Shown one piece after another: positions 40,701-52,245 of a stretch of 64,000 nucleotides of DNA (its first letter is position 1; each line of letters begins with the position of its first letter). The notes beneath the pieces were generated by a model that saw only the letters and a program-made list of their open reading frames with translations, searched no databases and had not been told where the DNA came from. The position numbers and the translations under genes were made by a program. The DNA is from Desmodesmus armatus (lineage: Eukaryota > Chlorophyta > Chlorophyceae > Sphaeropleales > Scenedesmaceae): assembly GCA_007449985.2 (NCBI GenBank), contig VIIQ02000634.1, positions 62,001 through 126,000 of the forward strand, given 5' to 3'.

Positions 40701-41403
40701 GCAGGAGGGCGCAGCAACAGTGGGGGGTGTGCCGGGCAGGCGCAGGTGAGGGGGCTGGGGCCACTGGCTGGGGGGACCTGAGGCCTGAGGCTTGATGCTG
40801 GGGCCCAATGGTGTGGCGCGCTGGTGGATGGTGCCGGAGGGGCGGGCGGGCAGAAGACCTATGTCGCAGAGTTGCAGGCGTGGTGTGCATGCAGCACCAG
40901 CAGCACGCAGCAGGCCAGCAGTTTGCTGAGTAGTCGTCCTGCATTGGTTGGGTATTGGGGGGCACTCTGGGATGCTTGCTGGGATGAGCAACACATGGGT
41001 TCCAGAGGGGGCAGCTGGAGGGGCTGCTCACTGTGCTGGCTTGTTGGACCCTGTCCCTGGTATGCTGCACGTCACAACATGGTCTCTGGTGCCGGGTCGC
41101 TGCGCTGTGCTGTGTCGTGGACACACGCATTATCTTCGCTGCTTGCTCCGCCGGTTGTCCTGCAGGGGCCCTGGTGGGGATGTGGAGGTCACGCTGTCAC
41201 CAGAGGAGCTTGAGGGCCTCGACAACGAGGGCATTCGGGCGCTGTACGAGTCAAAGCTGGCAGCGGCACAGGCAGCAGCAGAGCCGGACCGGGAGGACTT
41301 CTCAGACATGGTGGCGGGGCACGCAGCAGCGCAGAAGCGCAAGATTGCGGCAAAGGCGGACGCGCGGGCAGCCAAGAAGCAGAAGGAGAGCTTCAAGTTC
41401 TGA
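34751..41403 (+). CDS. SF3B2: Splicing factor 3B subunit 2 (SF3b145/SAP145)
   Basis: Component of the U2 snRNP SF3b complex, which anchors U2 at the branch site. A Lys-rich N-terminus ([20 protein letters not shown]) and an acidic, Ala-rich region precede the conserved DUF382/PSP core. Core landmarks are [129 protein letters not shown] and [15 protein letters not shown]. The C-terminal half keeps [20 protein letters not shown] and the end motif [18 protein letters not shown], finishing KESFKF. The order matches animal and plant SF3B2 throughout. Oddities: one base appears missing in a G run near 35717, and an intron holds a decayed second copy of the exon coding [18 protein letters not shown]. 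Nuclear, constitutive role inferred from the family. Confidence 0.93.
35880..36090 (+). repeat. G-rich low-complexity tract in SF3B2 intron
   Basis: A T7-G13 run near 35880 is followed by repeated GGGA units (35938-35960) and further G-runs to about 36090. The sense strand has many closely spaced G3+ runs and could form G-quadruplexes. It is entirely intronic. Confidence 0.85.
37989..38045 (+). pseudogene. Decayed duplicate of an SF3B2 exon
   Basis: After a usable acceptor (CTCTACAG) this reads [18 protein letters not shown], closely matching the true exon at 38233 onward ([18 protein letters not shown]). Reading on runs into unrelated sequence and a TAA at about 38109, so inclusion would truncate SF3B2. 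Both copies follow the same upstream exon (DIAYE|GTGAGG). Confidence 0.8.
38624..38705 (+). repeat. 41-bp tandem duplication in SF3B2 intron
   Basis: Two exact, adjacent 41-bp copies starting GGATGCTCATCCTGATCTGT. Each ends in TTACCTTGCAG, a good-looking 3' splice site, but the real acceptor before [10 protein letters not shown] is further on, near 38775. Confidence 0.95.
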
Positions 41404-42291
41404 GGTGGTGCTGGTTTGTGGATGGATGCTGCTGCTGTGGTGTTGTGCCTGTTGCTAGCAGCGCGTTGAGTTTTGTGTTGCAACATACACAATTGGTGTT
41501 GGCTGGTGTTGGGTGGCGCGCACATGCCTGCTGACCTTGCGTGACCTGTGAGTGGAGCAGCCCCTGCAGCCTCACTATGATTTGTGTGTGTTTAGGGTGC
41601 AAGAGAGCATGTTTCGCAGGGAGCCAATGCAGAGGCTTTTGCACGCAGCCTGCAAGTGTACTTGACCGATGGGCGCAAAGCTGCCATAATGGCATGTGAC
41701 TGTCACACCTGTTACTTTGGCTGTAGCAGCAATGCACTGACAGGACAGTCCTGCACGCTGCCACTGTCACATGCAGTTCTTCCAATAGGTCAGCATCAAC
41801 AACTTCAGCACAACCTGATTGAAGACATCATTGTCAGCAGCACAGAATGCAGCTAAGTCAAGCCCCAAGGCAAGGACAGCTCCCTTGCGATGTATCTGTT
41901 CGTTGATTGATCAGCAGCTGCTGAAAATTTCCAACGTCAATGCAGGTGCTCCAGGGCGTTCACCAGTGGACGGCAGCGCCAGCAGGTTGGTGCGGTGCGT
42001 TACTGCAGTGCTGGCAGGGTGGACACAACGGTTTTGAACATTATATTCGCGGAGCTTATCACAAATTGTCTGCATCCCAGTTGAAACCGCAGGGTGCCCC
42101 GTTGTCCTGACTGTCTAACTGTACTTGATCCAGTGACTGATCTGGCTGAGCAGTTACTGCACAGTGGCACATGCTAATTGGGAGAGGCCAGCATACCAGG
42201 GCAGTCGCTATGTATTGCTGTGCAGGTTGCACCAAGATTGTGCCGAGCAGCAGCTGTGCACCGCAGCAGGAATGTTGCTGCTTCCGCTCGG
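41404..42291. other. Region between SF3B2 and the CHI-fold gene
   Basis: It contains the SF3B2 3' flank and probably the promoter and first exon of the next gene. From about 42233 (after TGTGCAG) the frame of the next gene is already open and Arg/Ala/Ser-rich, so a transit-peptide exon may start further upstream. I could not fix its ATG. A 14-bp palindrome (TCAGCAGCTGCTGA) lies near 41910. Confidence 0.5.
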
Positions 42292-44655
42292 ATGATGGTC
42301 AAGGATGCAGAGTCTGCAGTGGAGTTTCCACTGGGACAAACATTCTGGTGCGTGCGACTGACTTGGAAGCCACTGGAGGTCTACGAGTGTTTTCAACGCT
42401 CAGCCTTGGTTGCTTCTAGCATATTTCCATATGGCACCATGCGCCTGTCCAGCTGCCGAGTGTGGTGACAGGGAGCGACACTGAGGACGACACTGCACAT
42501 ACGCACACATGCTGCTGCTGCTGCTGCTGCTTCTGCCCGTCCATGTGACGATGCAATGTGTGCAGGGAGGGTGCGGAGTGCCGCTGCTTGGGAGCAACCA
42601 CACGCTCGAAGCAGATCCTGGTCATGAAAGTGCCGGTGGGTGCCTAGCACTCCTTACTGAGGCCGCACTGGCAGCAGTGCATGCTGGGCATTGCAGGTCA
42701 CAGTGTGTGCGGGGCAATGGACTCAGCGTGTAGCAGATCTCCATCCTGAAACCGGGTTGAACAAGCTGGCAGTGTGGTAGTGAGGTGATGCCTGCCTTCC
42801 AGCAACGCACAGCCCCTCACACAGCCCAAGAGGCCGGCAGTTCAGTCCTGCCGCCAGTGGTGCAGCACAGCCTGGCATGCACAGCGGACGGGCGCACAGC
42901 ATGCCAAACCTCACATACAGCGCAGAACACAGCACAGCACAGCACAGCACAGCTGCCAGCCGCACTGCACTTGCCCGGACCTGTCACCGGAGCGTGACTG
43001 CTGGTGACCTGCTGCTGTCTTGCACGCCCTGCAGTTGTACTCTGTGTGCCTGTATGTTGAGGGTGACCTGGCTGCCAAGGAGCTGGGCATACGCTACAGG
43101 GGAGGGTTCTTTGAGAACGACGATGACTACTGCTCAGCACTGGTGGATGGAGCCTTTGAGAAGGTCCTAGTGGTGAGTGCTGCTCACTCACTCAGTAATT
43201 GGATGTTACACTGAACGCCGGCTGTTTGAGGAGCCAAAACAAGGCTCATTGGCCAAATCAACCACAGTAAAGTCCCAGCTGGGCCATCACAACTGGCACT
43301 CACTGCGCACTCTGCCTTCATGAGCCTCAGACGTCCTTGAAGGGTGCTTTGTTTGCCGGATTTTGCAAGTATTTAGTAGTCTGCGGTCTGCGAGCTGCTG
43401 TCTGTAGCAGCGGTTGGGTGACACGGCAGCAGGACATTAAGCAGGGTCATTGTCGCGGCTTCTCCATGCAGCATGTATCAGTGATAGAACCGGTTGCATG
43501 TGGGCTGCAGGGTCTGCAACAGCTTCAGAAGACTGGCAACCATGCCTGTGGGGACCACCTGACATACCTGGCTATTGCTGTTGGCTGTTGTTTGTGTTGT
43601 TTGCTGTTGTTGTGCTGTGCTGTTGCAGTTCAGCATGTTGCGTGACATTGAGGGGCAGCAGTTCTCTGACGCAGTCAAGGAGAAGCTGGGACCAAGGGTA
43701 GCTATCATGGGTGAGCGGCAGCATGGCACAACACAGCACAGCAGCTGCACGGTGGTGTGCCTGTGTAGCATGGCAGCGACAGCCAGCCGCAGCTTGCTGC
43801 TGTGTCTAGGCATTTTGGCACCGCAGCTGTGGGCAAAGCTCCCTTCGCATGCTGCACTGCAGTCCAGCCCTGACACCAGCAGTTGGCGCTTGGTCTTGCC
43901 TGCTGCGCCTATGGCACATGTGTGGTACTTTCTTGCCTGGCTGCCTGTTGGCTAGATGCGCTGCATGCCGAGGCTGACTTGCTGACTCACTGCTTGGTGA
44001 TGTGCTGGCTGGCTGCAGGCGAGACTGCCTCCCTGGACACCTTCTGTGGCTTCTTCACTGGAGTCAAGCTGACCAAGGGCACACAGGTGGGGGGGGGGGG
44101 GGGGGCAGGCAGCTGACCTGCTCTTGCGCGGCCTTGGGGTTTGTGTAAGCAGTCCCAGTTGCTGGGCATGTCGCTGGTCAGCACGCTGGGCCGAGTTTGT
44201 GTCAGATTGCGATGCAAACCAGGGTCCAAGCACTGGCAAACTGAGAGCTTGAGCTGCAAGTGTTGTTGAAGGGTGTTGCAGATAGAGACATAGCGTGGGT
44301 GGCTTTGAACTGCCAGGTTCACGTTGATGTGCGCGTGCTGCACTATGCTGACCACTGCCTGCGACCCCCTCACCCTTTGTTGCATGTGCATGTGCAGGTC
44401 ATGTGCCTGTGGACAAAGGCAGGGGCCCTAGAGGTTGTTGTGCTGGACGAGGCAGCAGCAGCCAGCACTCAGCTAGAGAAGATTGCCCCCAAGAACGTCC
44501 TCAAGTCCCAGGGCTTCTCCCGTGCCTTGTTTGAGTTGTTCCTTGGGGAGGCCAGCATCGTACCAGCGGCACGGTCTGTGTGGGCAGCGGGAGCAAAGGA
44601 GCTGCTAGAGAGCGACATAGTGAAGCGTGAGACACGCAAGAGCGGCAGCGGCTGA
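42292..44655 (+). CDS. Chalcone-isomerase-fold fatty-acid-binding protein
   Basis: Member of the chalcone isomerase-like superfamily; the non-catalytic plastid branch (FAP type) binds fatty acids, and algae lack the flavonoid branch. Exons join as VEFPLGQTFW|EGAECRCLGATTRSKQ, ILVMKV-P|LYSVCLYVEGD, ELGIRYRGGFFENDDDY, FSMLRDIEGQQFSDAVKEKL, DTFCGFFTGVKLTKGTQ, and VMCLWTKAGALEVVVLDE to the end at KSGSG. The core beta-strand KVPLYSVCLYVEG and the GVKLTKGT strand are the diagnostic family elements. The given start is the first in-frame ATG. The same frame is open upstream to about 42178 and looks like a transit peptide, so the N-terminus is probably incomplete. I do not see the full catalytic set of true chalcone isomerases. 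A fatty-acid-binding role is inferred. Confidence 0.75.
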
Positions 44656-45838
44656 TTGTACAATCAGATATGTGTTGTCCTTGGTACCGCAGCCGTGTTG
44701 GTTTCGACTGGGGTTGATAGTGTATCATGATGTTGCTGTCCTGCAGCCTGGGCAGCTTGTGTGGCATGCATGCATGCAGCTGTGCATGCAGCTGTGCTGG
44801 CTCTTTTTTGTTGCTGCGCATCAGGATCATGCGTTGATGGCATTGGTGTAATGCTTTGGCTGCTGAATGTGTAGTGCATCTGAAACCTTTGCTGCATGCA
44901 GTTGCAGTAACTGTGCTGGAGACGCACTAGTGGGCCTGCCTTCATCCTCTGCTCATGTGTACACACGACTCCGCGAGTGCAACAGGCGTGATTGTTGACA
45001 CGCCGCCGCTGGGTAGATGGGTTGCAAGCCTGTGCAACTATCCCTCCTTGAGGCGAGGACCGACAGGAAGTTACATGCATGTTGCCTGCGGCAGCGGTTC
45101 ATATCTGCATCATGCACACAGCACGCGCTGCAACTCAATCCAGGCCTGCAGTCAGCTCAAGCATTGGGGCCCTACCCACAGCCATGTAGACAGCATAGTG
45201 CTGCGCAGCATGCACAGATGAGCCAAACTCCCTCAACCCATGACCCACTGCAGTCACTGCACTCTCTTGCAACCGAATACCCTCTACCACCCCGCAGCAA
45301 GATAATACTTCCAGATCCCACTTTCACCCACCGCATGCGCTATCACAGCATGGGACACAAATGCAAATGCACGATCACACATCAACAAACTGAGTGCTCA
45401 CAGTCCAGCCACAATCTTGCAGTCCTAAGGCAGCCACAGCCACTCTAGCAGGAATGGCAGGTCAACATTGGCAGCTCCATCTTGCCTTGTTGGAACAAAG
45501 GTCACCATATTCAGATACTTGCATCCAGACAACCTTATGATAAAGCACTCTGCATTGCTGTAAGCATCACAACTGTGCATCCTTGTGAGAGGCGCAACAA
45601 AAATGACTCATAGGGGGGTGCCACCCCAAGCAAGGAGGTGCACTGCCGTGGTGCCTTATGATCACACTTGGCCCCAGGCTGCTCGGCGCAGTGCGCGCAG
45701 CAAGCATGAAATGTGCGGGCACTCAGCCCTTCGCCACATGTGGAACAGAGTCAGCGTCAGCGCCTGTGGCACCATGAAAACATCCACGATGGCACTGCTT
45801 TAGGTGGCTGTCACAGTGTGGTGTTGTGATTTCGCTGT
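44656..45838. other. Intergenic region between convergent genes
   Basis: 3' flanks of the CHI-fold gene (+) and the secreted-protein gene (-). A TGTAA at about 44847 may be the polyadenylation signal of the former. No gene is supported. Confidence 0.5.
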
Positions 45839-46908
45839 TCAGCAACGCACGGGTGCCTCAAACTCAGCATCAGCATCCCCTTGAAAGCTGATGGTCACTC
45901 CGTCAATGAGTGACTGCGGGGGGACCTTGCCCTGCTCCAGCTGCTGCTGCCTCCTGCTCCGGGGGCTGCCGGAATCAGCAGGCTTTGGCAGCACTGTAGC
46001 CTCATCACCCTTGTGAGACACAACCACATTCGCGTCAAACGGCACCTTGAACCCACTAGCAACGAGGTGTGAATGCTTGCTGGTCACAGCAGCAGCTGCC
46101 CGGCCACAGGAGTCGCTGCGCTTGGGAGTGGGCTTGTCGGACAGCGTGGTGGGCTCTGTGAGGCTGGGTCCACCTGCATCAAGCAGCAGACATGTGGTGT
46201 TATGGCACAGGCTCCCAACAAAAAAGGTCCAGGCATCCAAGACCCAGTCTTGTGCGGCAGTCAACAAGCAAGACAACCTCCTTGGCCTTCTGTGTAGTGT
46301 GCAAAAGGGCATTGTCATCCCCCCTGCTGGTGGCAGTGGCAGTGATTAGGGCTGCATGTCCAGCAAACAGTCAGAAGTTGCCGGGTCGTGGTTCAGCCTT
46401 GCCGCGGCTGGGCGCCACCAACGACACTTACCATCGAGCGCGATGAGCAGTTTCTGCTTCTGCTCCTTGGTTGGTGCTGGCTCCAGCAGGGCAGACAGTG
46501 TGATGCGTTCAGGTTCAGCAGTCACAGCGATGGCGCTCCTGTTGGGGCTCGCTGTTGGTGCTGCAGGAGAGGCTGTACCTGTCCCGTTGTTGGTACTGTT
46601 GCTGGATGACGCAGCTATGTAAGCGTGCTTCAAAGGATCTGTCATGGAGCTTGTGGCGTTGGCCAGTGGCTGAGGCGATGGCAGCTGAGATAGGAGAAGC
46701 CGCCTGCCTGCAGCACACAACAGTAGCAGTTCATCAGCAGGGATGCCTACTGCTGGGCGCTGATGTTCCTCCCTATTTGGGCCAAGGAGAAAAGATGATG
46801 TAGGTAAACAGACTTGACCAGACGATGCGGGAACTTACTTTGGGCAGGCTTGCACATGCAGCACGCACAAGCCAGCACAAAGAAAATACGCCACGAAATC
46901 GCGACCAT
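45839..46908 (-). CDS. Secreted protein of unknown function
   Basis: A three-exon gene coding 226 residues: 46908-46839, 46707-46432, 46173-45839. All phases agree (70 + 276 + 335 nt). Exon 1 is a classical signal peptide (MVAISWRIFFVLACACCMC, then KPAQ). The mature part is Ser/Thr/Ala/Asn-rich with several N-x-S/T sites (NATSS, NSTNNGT) and a more ordered C-terminus (VASGFKVPFDANVVVSHKG, LIDGVTISFQGDADAEF). No transmembrane segment follows the signal. I do not recognise a family. Secretion or a cell-wall location is inferred from the signal peptide and composition. Confidence 0.72.
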
Positions 46909-48135
46909 GCTGAGCGTGCAAAGGACAGTAGAGGTTGATTTCTTGTGAACGCTCGCAGAGGAGGTGTTACAGAGAGACAAGTTTTGATGCTGGAATGTCC
47001 AGCTGCGGTATACAAGCACCGCCGTGGCTTTCGACCCGTATTCACGACTGACCTGCACCCGTCGACGGAAGGTCGGCGGAAGGTCATCGGACGCAACACC
47101 CTCGCATGAGATTGCGTTTCTCTTGTGCTTCGCCTCCAAACATGTCCTTATGGAAATACTGGAGTTATGAACCGTCGATCGACGAGGCCACTCCTCGGGC
47201 AAGCAGGAGAGTACGTGGCCACGAAGGTTGTTCCTGGCCTGCCTGGGTTGTTTCTGCTGGCATTCCAAAGAGCCATGTGCACACACAGCTGCCTTGAAGC
47301 TGCCCCACCGCACGTGCACACTAGCTTTGTTGCACACAGCCCGCATTCACGGCAGGAATTTGGCTGATGTTGCTGTGCACAAACTCGCATCAAGTTGTTT
47401 TCCTGTACAGCTGTGGTCACACGATAGAACCATATCATGCTGTCTGAGCTTATAGTATCAGCTGCAGTGTACCTGTCCTACCCTTTCAGATTGTGTTCAG
47501 TTGCAGTGCACCTAAAACACCTTATCATAGTAATTGAACCGTTGGAACTGGTAGCAGCAGATTTGCCTGATCCTGTTTTAGACTTTGCAGAAGATGTGCC
47601 TGACTGTAGTGTTGTACTTGGAGCTGCCAGCTGTATTACAGTCTTGCACAAGCCTACCACTTTGGATATCTGCATCATATGACATACATGACAATCATTG
47701 TCATCGGATGAAACTGCACAGGGTATGCCTATGTGTTGAATTGGTTGCCGCTCTTTTACACAGCCAATCACCACCACACAACTGGCAAACTGCAACAATG
47801 CACCTGTGTTGGTGCTGTTGTACACGCGACAGAGGAAAGATGGCGAGAAGGGAAGCTGATATGGTGAACATGCTCAGGAGGCATGGCGCACCATCATAAC
47901 CACAACTTGTGCTGAACGTCAAACTCTACATCCCAAACATGCCGGCACACAAGGTGCGAGCTGCTGCAACATCATGCACCACCACATATGCGCAAGCTCT
48001 GGCAAAGCCCTGCCTTTTCAGGCAAAGCAGTATGCAGCACGTACATTGCCAGCATGATCAACGGCTGTGTTGCCCAAGCACCACAACATGCATGCCACAG
48101 CAATGCACCAAGCAACTGTCATGATGCAGGTCTCT
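46909..48135. other. Intergenic region
   Basis: It lies between the minus-strand secreted-protein gene (its promoter side) and the 3' end of the ELIP-like gene. No supported gene and no notable repeat. Confidence 0.5.
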
Positions 48136-50207
48136 TCAGTTGGTGGCGCGGTCAAACCAGAACTGCCATGTGGGCATGTTTGTGTAGAACTCGGTGATGA
48201 GGATGCCTGTGAAGCCCAGCATGGCAATGCGACCGTTCCAGTTCTCAGCCCTGGTAGCAGCAGCGGCAGGAGCAGCGGCAGTGGCAAGGGCAGCACATCA
48301 GCAGCTGAGAAATATTGTCAGGACACAGCAAACCAGGTGCTGATCATTCTGCAGACCCAAACCCTGATGCACTCCGCGTAGCAGGGTATAGTGATGCCAT
48401 CAGGCCGAACGCAGCTGAAGGGAGTCCGGAAGGCTCAATCTCCGAGCGAGTGGCACCAGAAGGCTGCTGGGGAGTCCCTTCCACAAGCACTGAGGCTCCA
48501 TGTGTGTACAGGGAGATGCAAGGAGCTGACAGGTTGCTGGAGTGTTGTTGCCCTCACGAAATGTGTCATGTCAGGCTAACAAATGCAAGCCAGGCTACCC
48601 ACACAACTTGTTTGCTATTGTGTTCAGCGGAGAGAATGGGCCAACTCACTTTGGTGTCCAGTTCAATCCAGCGAAGGTGTTGGCAAAGGGCTCCTTGCGG
48701 GTGTAGCCACTGCAGCGGCAGCAAGACGGTAGCAGCACATCGGACAACTATTTTCAAAATTTCCTCATCGCGCATGTTGGACACTATAGCCAGAGTCATC
48801 ACCTTTCTGGTTGCACCATGTGAGATACAATGTCTGTGCATGTGCGATGCGCAGTCTCAGTGTGCAGGTGCCTGGCCTATTGCGCAAGTGCTGAGCCTTG
48901 CTACGCACTGCAGAGTGTCCCGGCTCACTCACCGCACGATCGGGATGTATGAAGCCAGTGAGATGATCACAAACACTGCCAGGACAGAGTAGGGGTGGTC
49001 CTTCACCTGAGCAAGTCAGCAAACAGTACGGTAACACGTCAGCAAAGGGCCACATCCTGTTGCAAGCCGATGACTGTTTCAGAGAGACTGTTGTGGTGTG
49101 TTCAAGCAGTCCGATCGCCTTCGACATTGGTTTGTGTTGTGTTTGTCGCTCAGCACCGGTGCGACGATGCATGCACAGGCCGTGACCTGTCGTGACCTGC
49201 AAACTACTCGGTACTGCCAAATCAGCAGTCAATGCACATGGAAGATGCTGAACCGCGGATTGATGACAACCGTAATGAAGGCACAGTACAAGCACTGCCG
49301 AATGCAAACAATGCGCACAGCTGCCACACACCAGTGCAGGACACCACTCGACAGCACACCATGCTCACCTGCTGCACGATGTCCTGCTTGTACTGAGCCT
49401 CCCACCACAGGCACAGGGGCACAGCCAACATGCACAGGCGACCTGCAGGTAACATACCATTGGGAGGAGTGTGCATTGGCATGCAGCAGGGAGTCAGCAC
49501 GATGATTATGCATTCAGCAACGTGCATTGCACATCTCAAGCCACCGAAACGGCGCAGGGGTGTTCATGGCAGTTGTTTGATAGCCCATATAATATGAGTT
49601 GGTGCCAGTGGGGTGGCCACTGGCCCTCCATATGTCATGTAGCCAAACTTGCCCCAGGTGAATCATTCATGAATCATTCATGACAGCATCCCTTCAGCCA
49701 TTGCCTCTCACCATTGATGGTCTCTGGTGCTGGTCCGTCGAAGGCCTGCAGCTGGCCCAGGGATGCATCCTTGCCTAGGTCAGCACGGCGCTCAGAAATC
49801 TCTGGTGAGACGTTGACAGCGTCGGCACGGGGGATGGTTGTAGGCTTCTGCATGTCACGCTCAGTGGCGGAGTTGCCCTGCCCAGCGGGGGTCTTCTGCA
49901 GGGATGAATGGTTGCAGCAGGTGTGAGTGCAGTGTGCAGCAGCAACTGGTAGTGCATTGAGCTGTGCAGGTCCAATGCGCTGCAGGAGCAGCGCTTTGGG
50001 CACCCACGGGAGGGTGATCAACATCGTCAGACAGCAGGCACAACAGTGCAGGTGATGCCTGCAGAGGGCCATCAAGGCGGAACGCACCTCCTCCTCACGA
50101 TAGCGCCTGATGGTGCTTGTGCGCATGCCTGGCACAGGCATGGCCACCCGAGGGGCCGCTGACCGAGCTGAGCAGACCTGACCGCGCTGCAGCATCTTCA
50201 AAGCCAT
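48136..50207 (-). CDS. ELIP-like three-helix chlorophyll-binding protein
   Basis: Thylakoid protein of the early light-induced branch of the LHC superfamily, thought to bind pigments during high-light stress. The ATG at 50207 begins a basic, Ser/Arg/Ala-rich transit-like sequence. After a hydrophilic segment come helix 1, ETINGRLCMLAVPLCLWWEA, helix 2, SVLAVFVIISLASYIPIVR, and helix 3, AENWNGRIAMLGFTGILITE. Helices 1 and 3 carry the E-x2-N-G-R pigment-binding signature. Exon joins IN-G|GRLCML, IVR|GYTRKEP and TP-K|AENWNGR are phase-consistent. The protein ends FWFDRATN. The helix-3 motif is canonical; helix 1 has Cys where Ala is usual. Light or stress induction is known for the family but not visible in the promoter here. 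Confidence 0.88.
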
Positions 50208-50545
50208 TTTGTGCGACTGTCTCTTGGTAGTGTTTGCGTATGGAAAGCGTATGGTCGAATGCTTCTGGAATGGTTATGGAATGCACTGGTGTTGAGTATT
50301 TTTGTAGGCGACTTTTTTGGTGACGCCAGTCCTCGTGATGACGTCAGTTGCGCAATGACCTCGGCAGGCACAAGGTTGCTGGGATGCCTGGTCCTTATTG
50401 CTACTGAAACAAACATTCTTGTACGTATTCTATTATAGCATCGCGTAGTGCAGTGATCCAAACACTGACATCGGGTGTGCAACCAGACGTTGCAATGCAC
50501 CAGGCAGTGGGGAAAGTATTTTTCTGTCCACACTCGTGCAGTGGC

Positions 50546-50591
50546 AGGCGCTTGTGCTGCTTGACAGCACTGTCAAGCAGCACAAGCGCCT
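50546..50591. repeat. Perfect hairpin, 22-bp arms with 2-nt loop
   Basis: 50546-50567 is the exact reverse complement of 50570-50591, with only CA between them. It lies about 340 bp upstream of the ELIP start codon. Confidence 0.95.
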
Positions 50592-51584
50592 CCTGCATTG
50601 ATAGTTGTCTTCAAATAGCGGCGTCCTTTCCGGTTGGTAAGCTTGGCGTCTGGTGGTCAGCCAATTATACTTGAACCTTTCAAGCGTAAGCTTCTCTGCA
50701 GCATGCATTCCTTGCAGCACACATGCTCTATCAGCATGACATGCCAACACTGTTGGCGGTAGGGGGTAAGGCGCTGCAGAGTTACATGATTTGCCATCAG
50801 CTGCTGTTGGAACGAGATGGAGCGGAATAAGCTGCTAGAAGCCTTTTCATCTTGCATGTTGTTGCCACACCGCCTCGTCACCATCTCACACAAAACTTGT
50901 GCCTGGAAGGCAGCAACCATGGCCAGGATCAACTTGATTGAATGTTGTGAAGTTATCAACCTGGATTCACGTTACCAAATGCAGAGGTGCTTGTCCTGCT
51001 GATGGGCTGTGTGAAATGGAGTGGAGTGGTGTGTTGCGCCGAGACAAAGCTGCAGATTTAGGTGACAGTCAGGTTGCCTTGCTGGGTATGAGCAGGTGAC
51101 AATGTTGCAGGTACTGTTGTTGGTGTGCATGTTTGGCGTCTGCTGACGGAACAAAGTTGCAACTGGACTTGCTGCACCATCTCCTTGGGCACAGCTATCC
51201 GAAAGATATCCAATTGCCTGCTCATAATCAAGCATACAACATGTTACATATCATAATACTGCACACCATGGTTACAGCTTGCAAACATGCACTGCAACCA
51301 GTCAGCAGATCCATACACAAGCATGCAAAACTCAACTTGATTGCAACTGCTAAACAAAAGGAACCTTAAAAGCCACGCAGCAAGTGAAACTTCCAACCAA
51401 AACAGTTGCTGCAGCACTGGTCTTGCTGATATCCTGTGCGCACCTGGTGCATCATGCTAGCAGCTTAGTGCGCAGAAGAATGTGCGCATGGAAATGCCTG
51501 AATTGGGGTGTACTCTACTGCAGGCTGCCTGCAGCTGCGAAGCAAGTGGCTGCGCATCTGGTCTGTTTCATGCCATATCCCAGC

Positions 51585-51763
51585 TGCCAATCATCCTTCA
51601 AAACGGCACTGGGTGCCAAGTCAAAGCCAGTGATCATACCAGTTTCCAGCAGCTGATCAACCTTTCAAAACGGCACCGGGTGCCAAATCAGGCCAGACCT
51701 CAATGCCAATTCTCAGCGGCCAATTGACCTTTCAAAACGGCACCGGGTGCCAATCAAGCCAGG
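51585..51763 (+). repeat. Three dispersed-tandem copies of a ~65-bp repeat
   Basis: The core TTCAAAACGGCACCGGGTGC occurs three times (about 51597, 51664 and 51730) at 65-67 bp spacing, each followed by CAA-TCA-GCCAG-like sequence. The first copy has ACTGGG for ACCGGG. Intergenic, no function suggested. Confidence 0.9.
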
Positions 51764-52245
51764 TAATATTGGCTGTATCTATAAACTTTTGTAATACAGA
51801 GGGCAGCAGCGCTACAGAAGCATATGCGCATGGCAGGAGGGCGGCGGCAAGCAGACACACAGCTGTTCACCACTACCCCACCCTGCCAAGTGCTGCGACA
51901 GTAAGCGCACACACGCCAGAGTGTGGGAATTAATGTTGTCTTCCCCAGTGTCTTCTCCAGTGACAGCCTGCGCAGACAGCAGCATGCAGCAGCAAGGTGT
52001 CAGCTTGATGCCTGCAGGTGCTGATGTGGGTGGTACTGGATGATACTGTGTATTGTGTCCCTGCACAACAGTATGGCGCCCCACGTGCCCTGGGATGTAG
52101 ACTGATAATCACCATCCTGGTTGCAGCATGTTGGAACTGGACAGCACTAGACAGCATGCAGTACTGCATGCCCACACCTGCAGAAATCGTCTAATGCTCG
52201 GTTGGCCACCTACCTGGAGGATTGTCATGATGGCCAGGATGCGAA

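Larger units (their letters stand above)
50208..52245. other. Intergenic region, no gene recognised
   Basis: Promoter side of the ELIP-like gene and 3' flank of the modular secreted-protein gene. It contains the hairpin at 50546-50591 and the direct repeats at 51585-51763, listed separately. A CTATAATAG on the minus strand near 50432-50440 is about 225 nt from the ELIP start and could be a promoter element, but that is weak. Confidence 0.5.

Noticed and set aside
42178..42291. Start of the CHI-fold gene at 42178
   Set aside because: That codon is also TTG. The frame may be real coding sequence reached by splicing, but the position is not a supported start.
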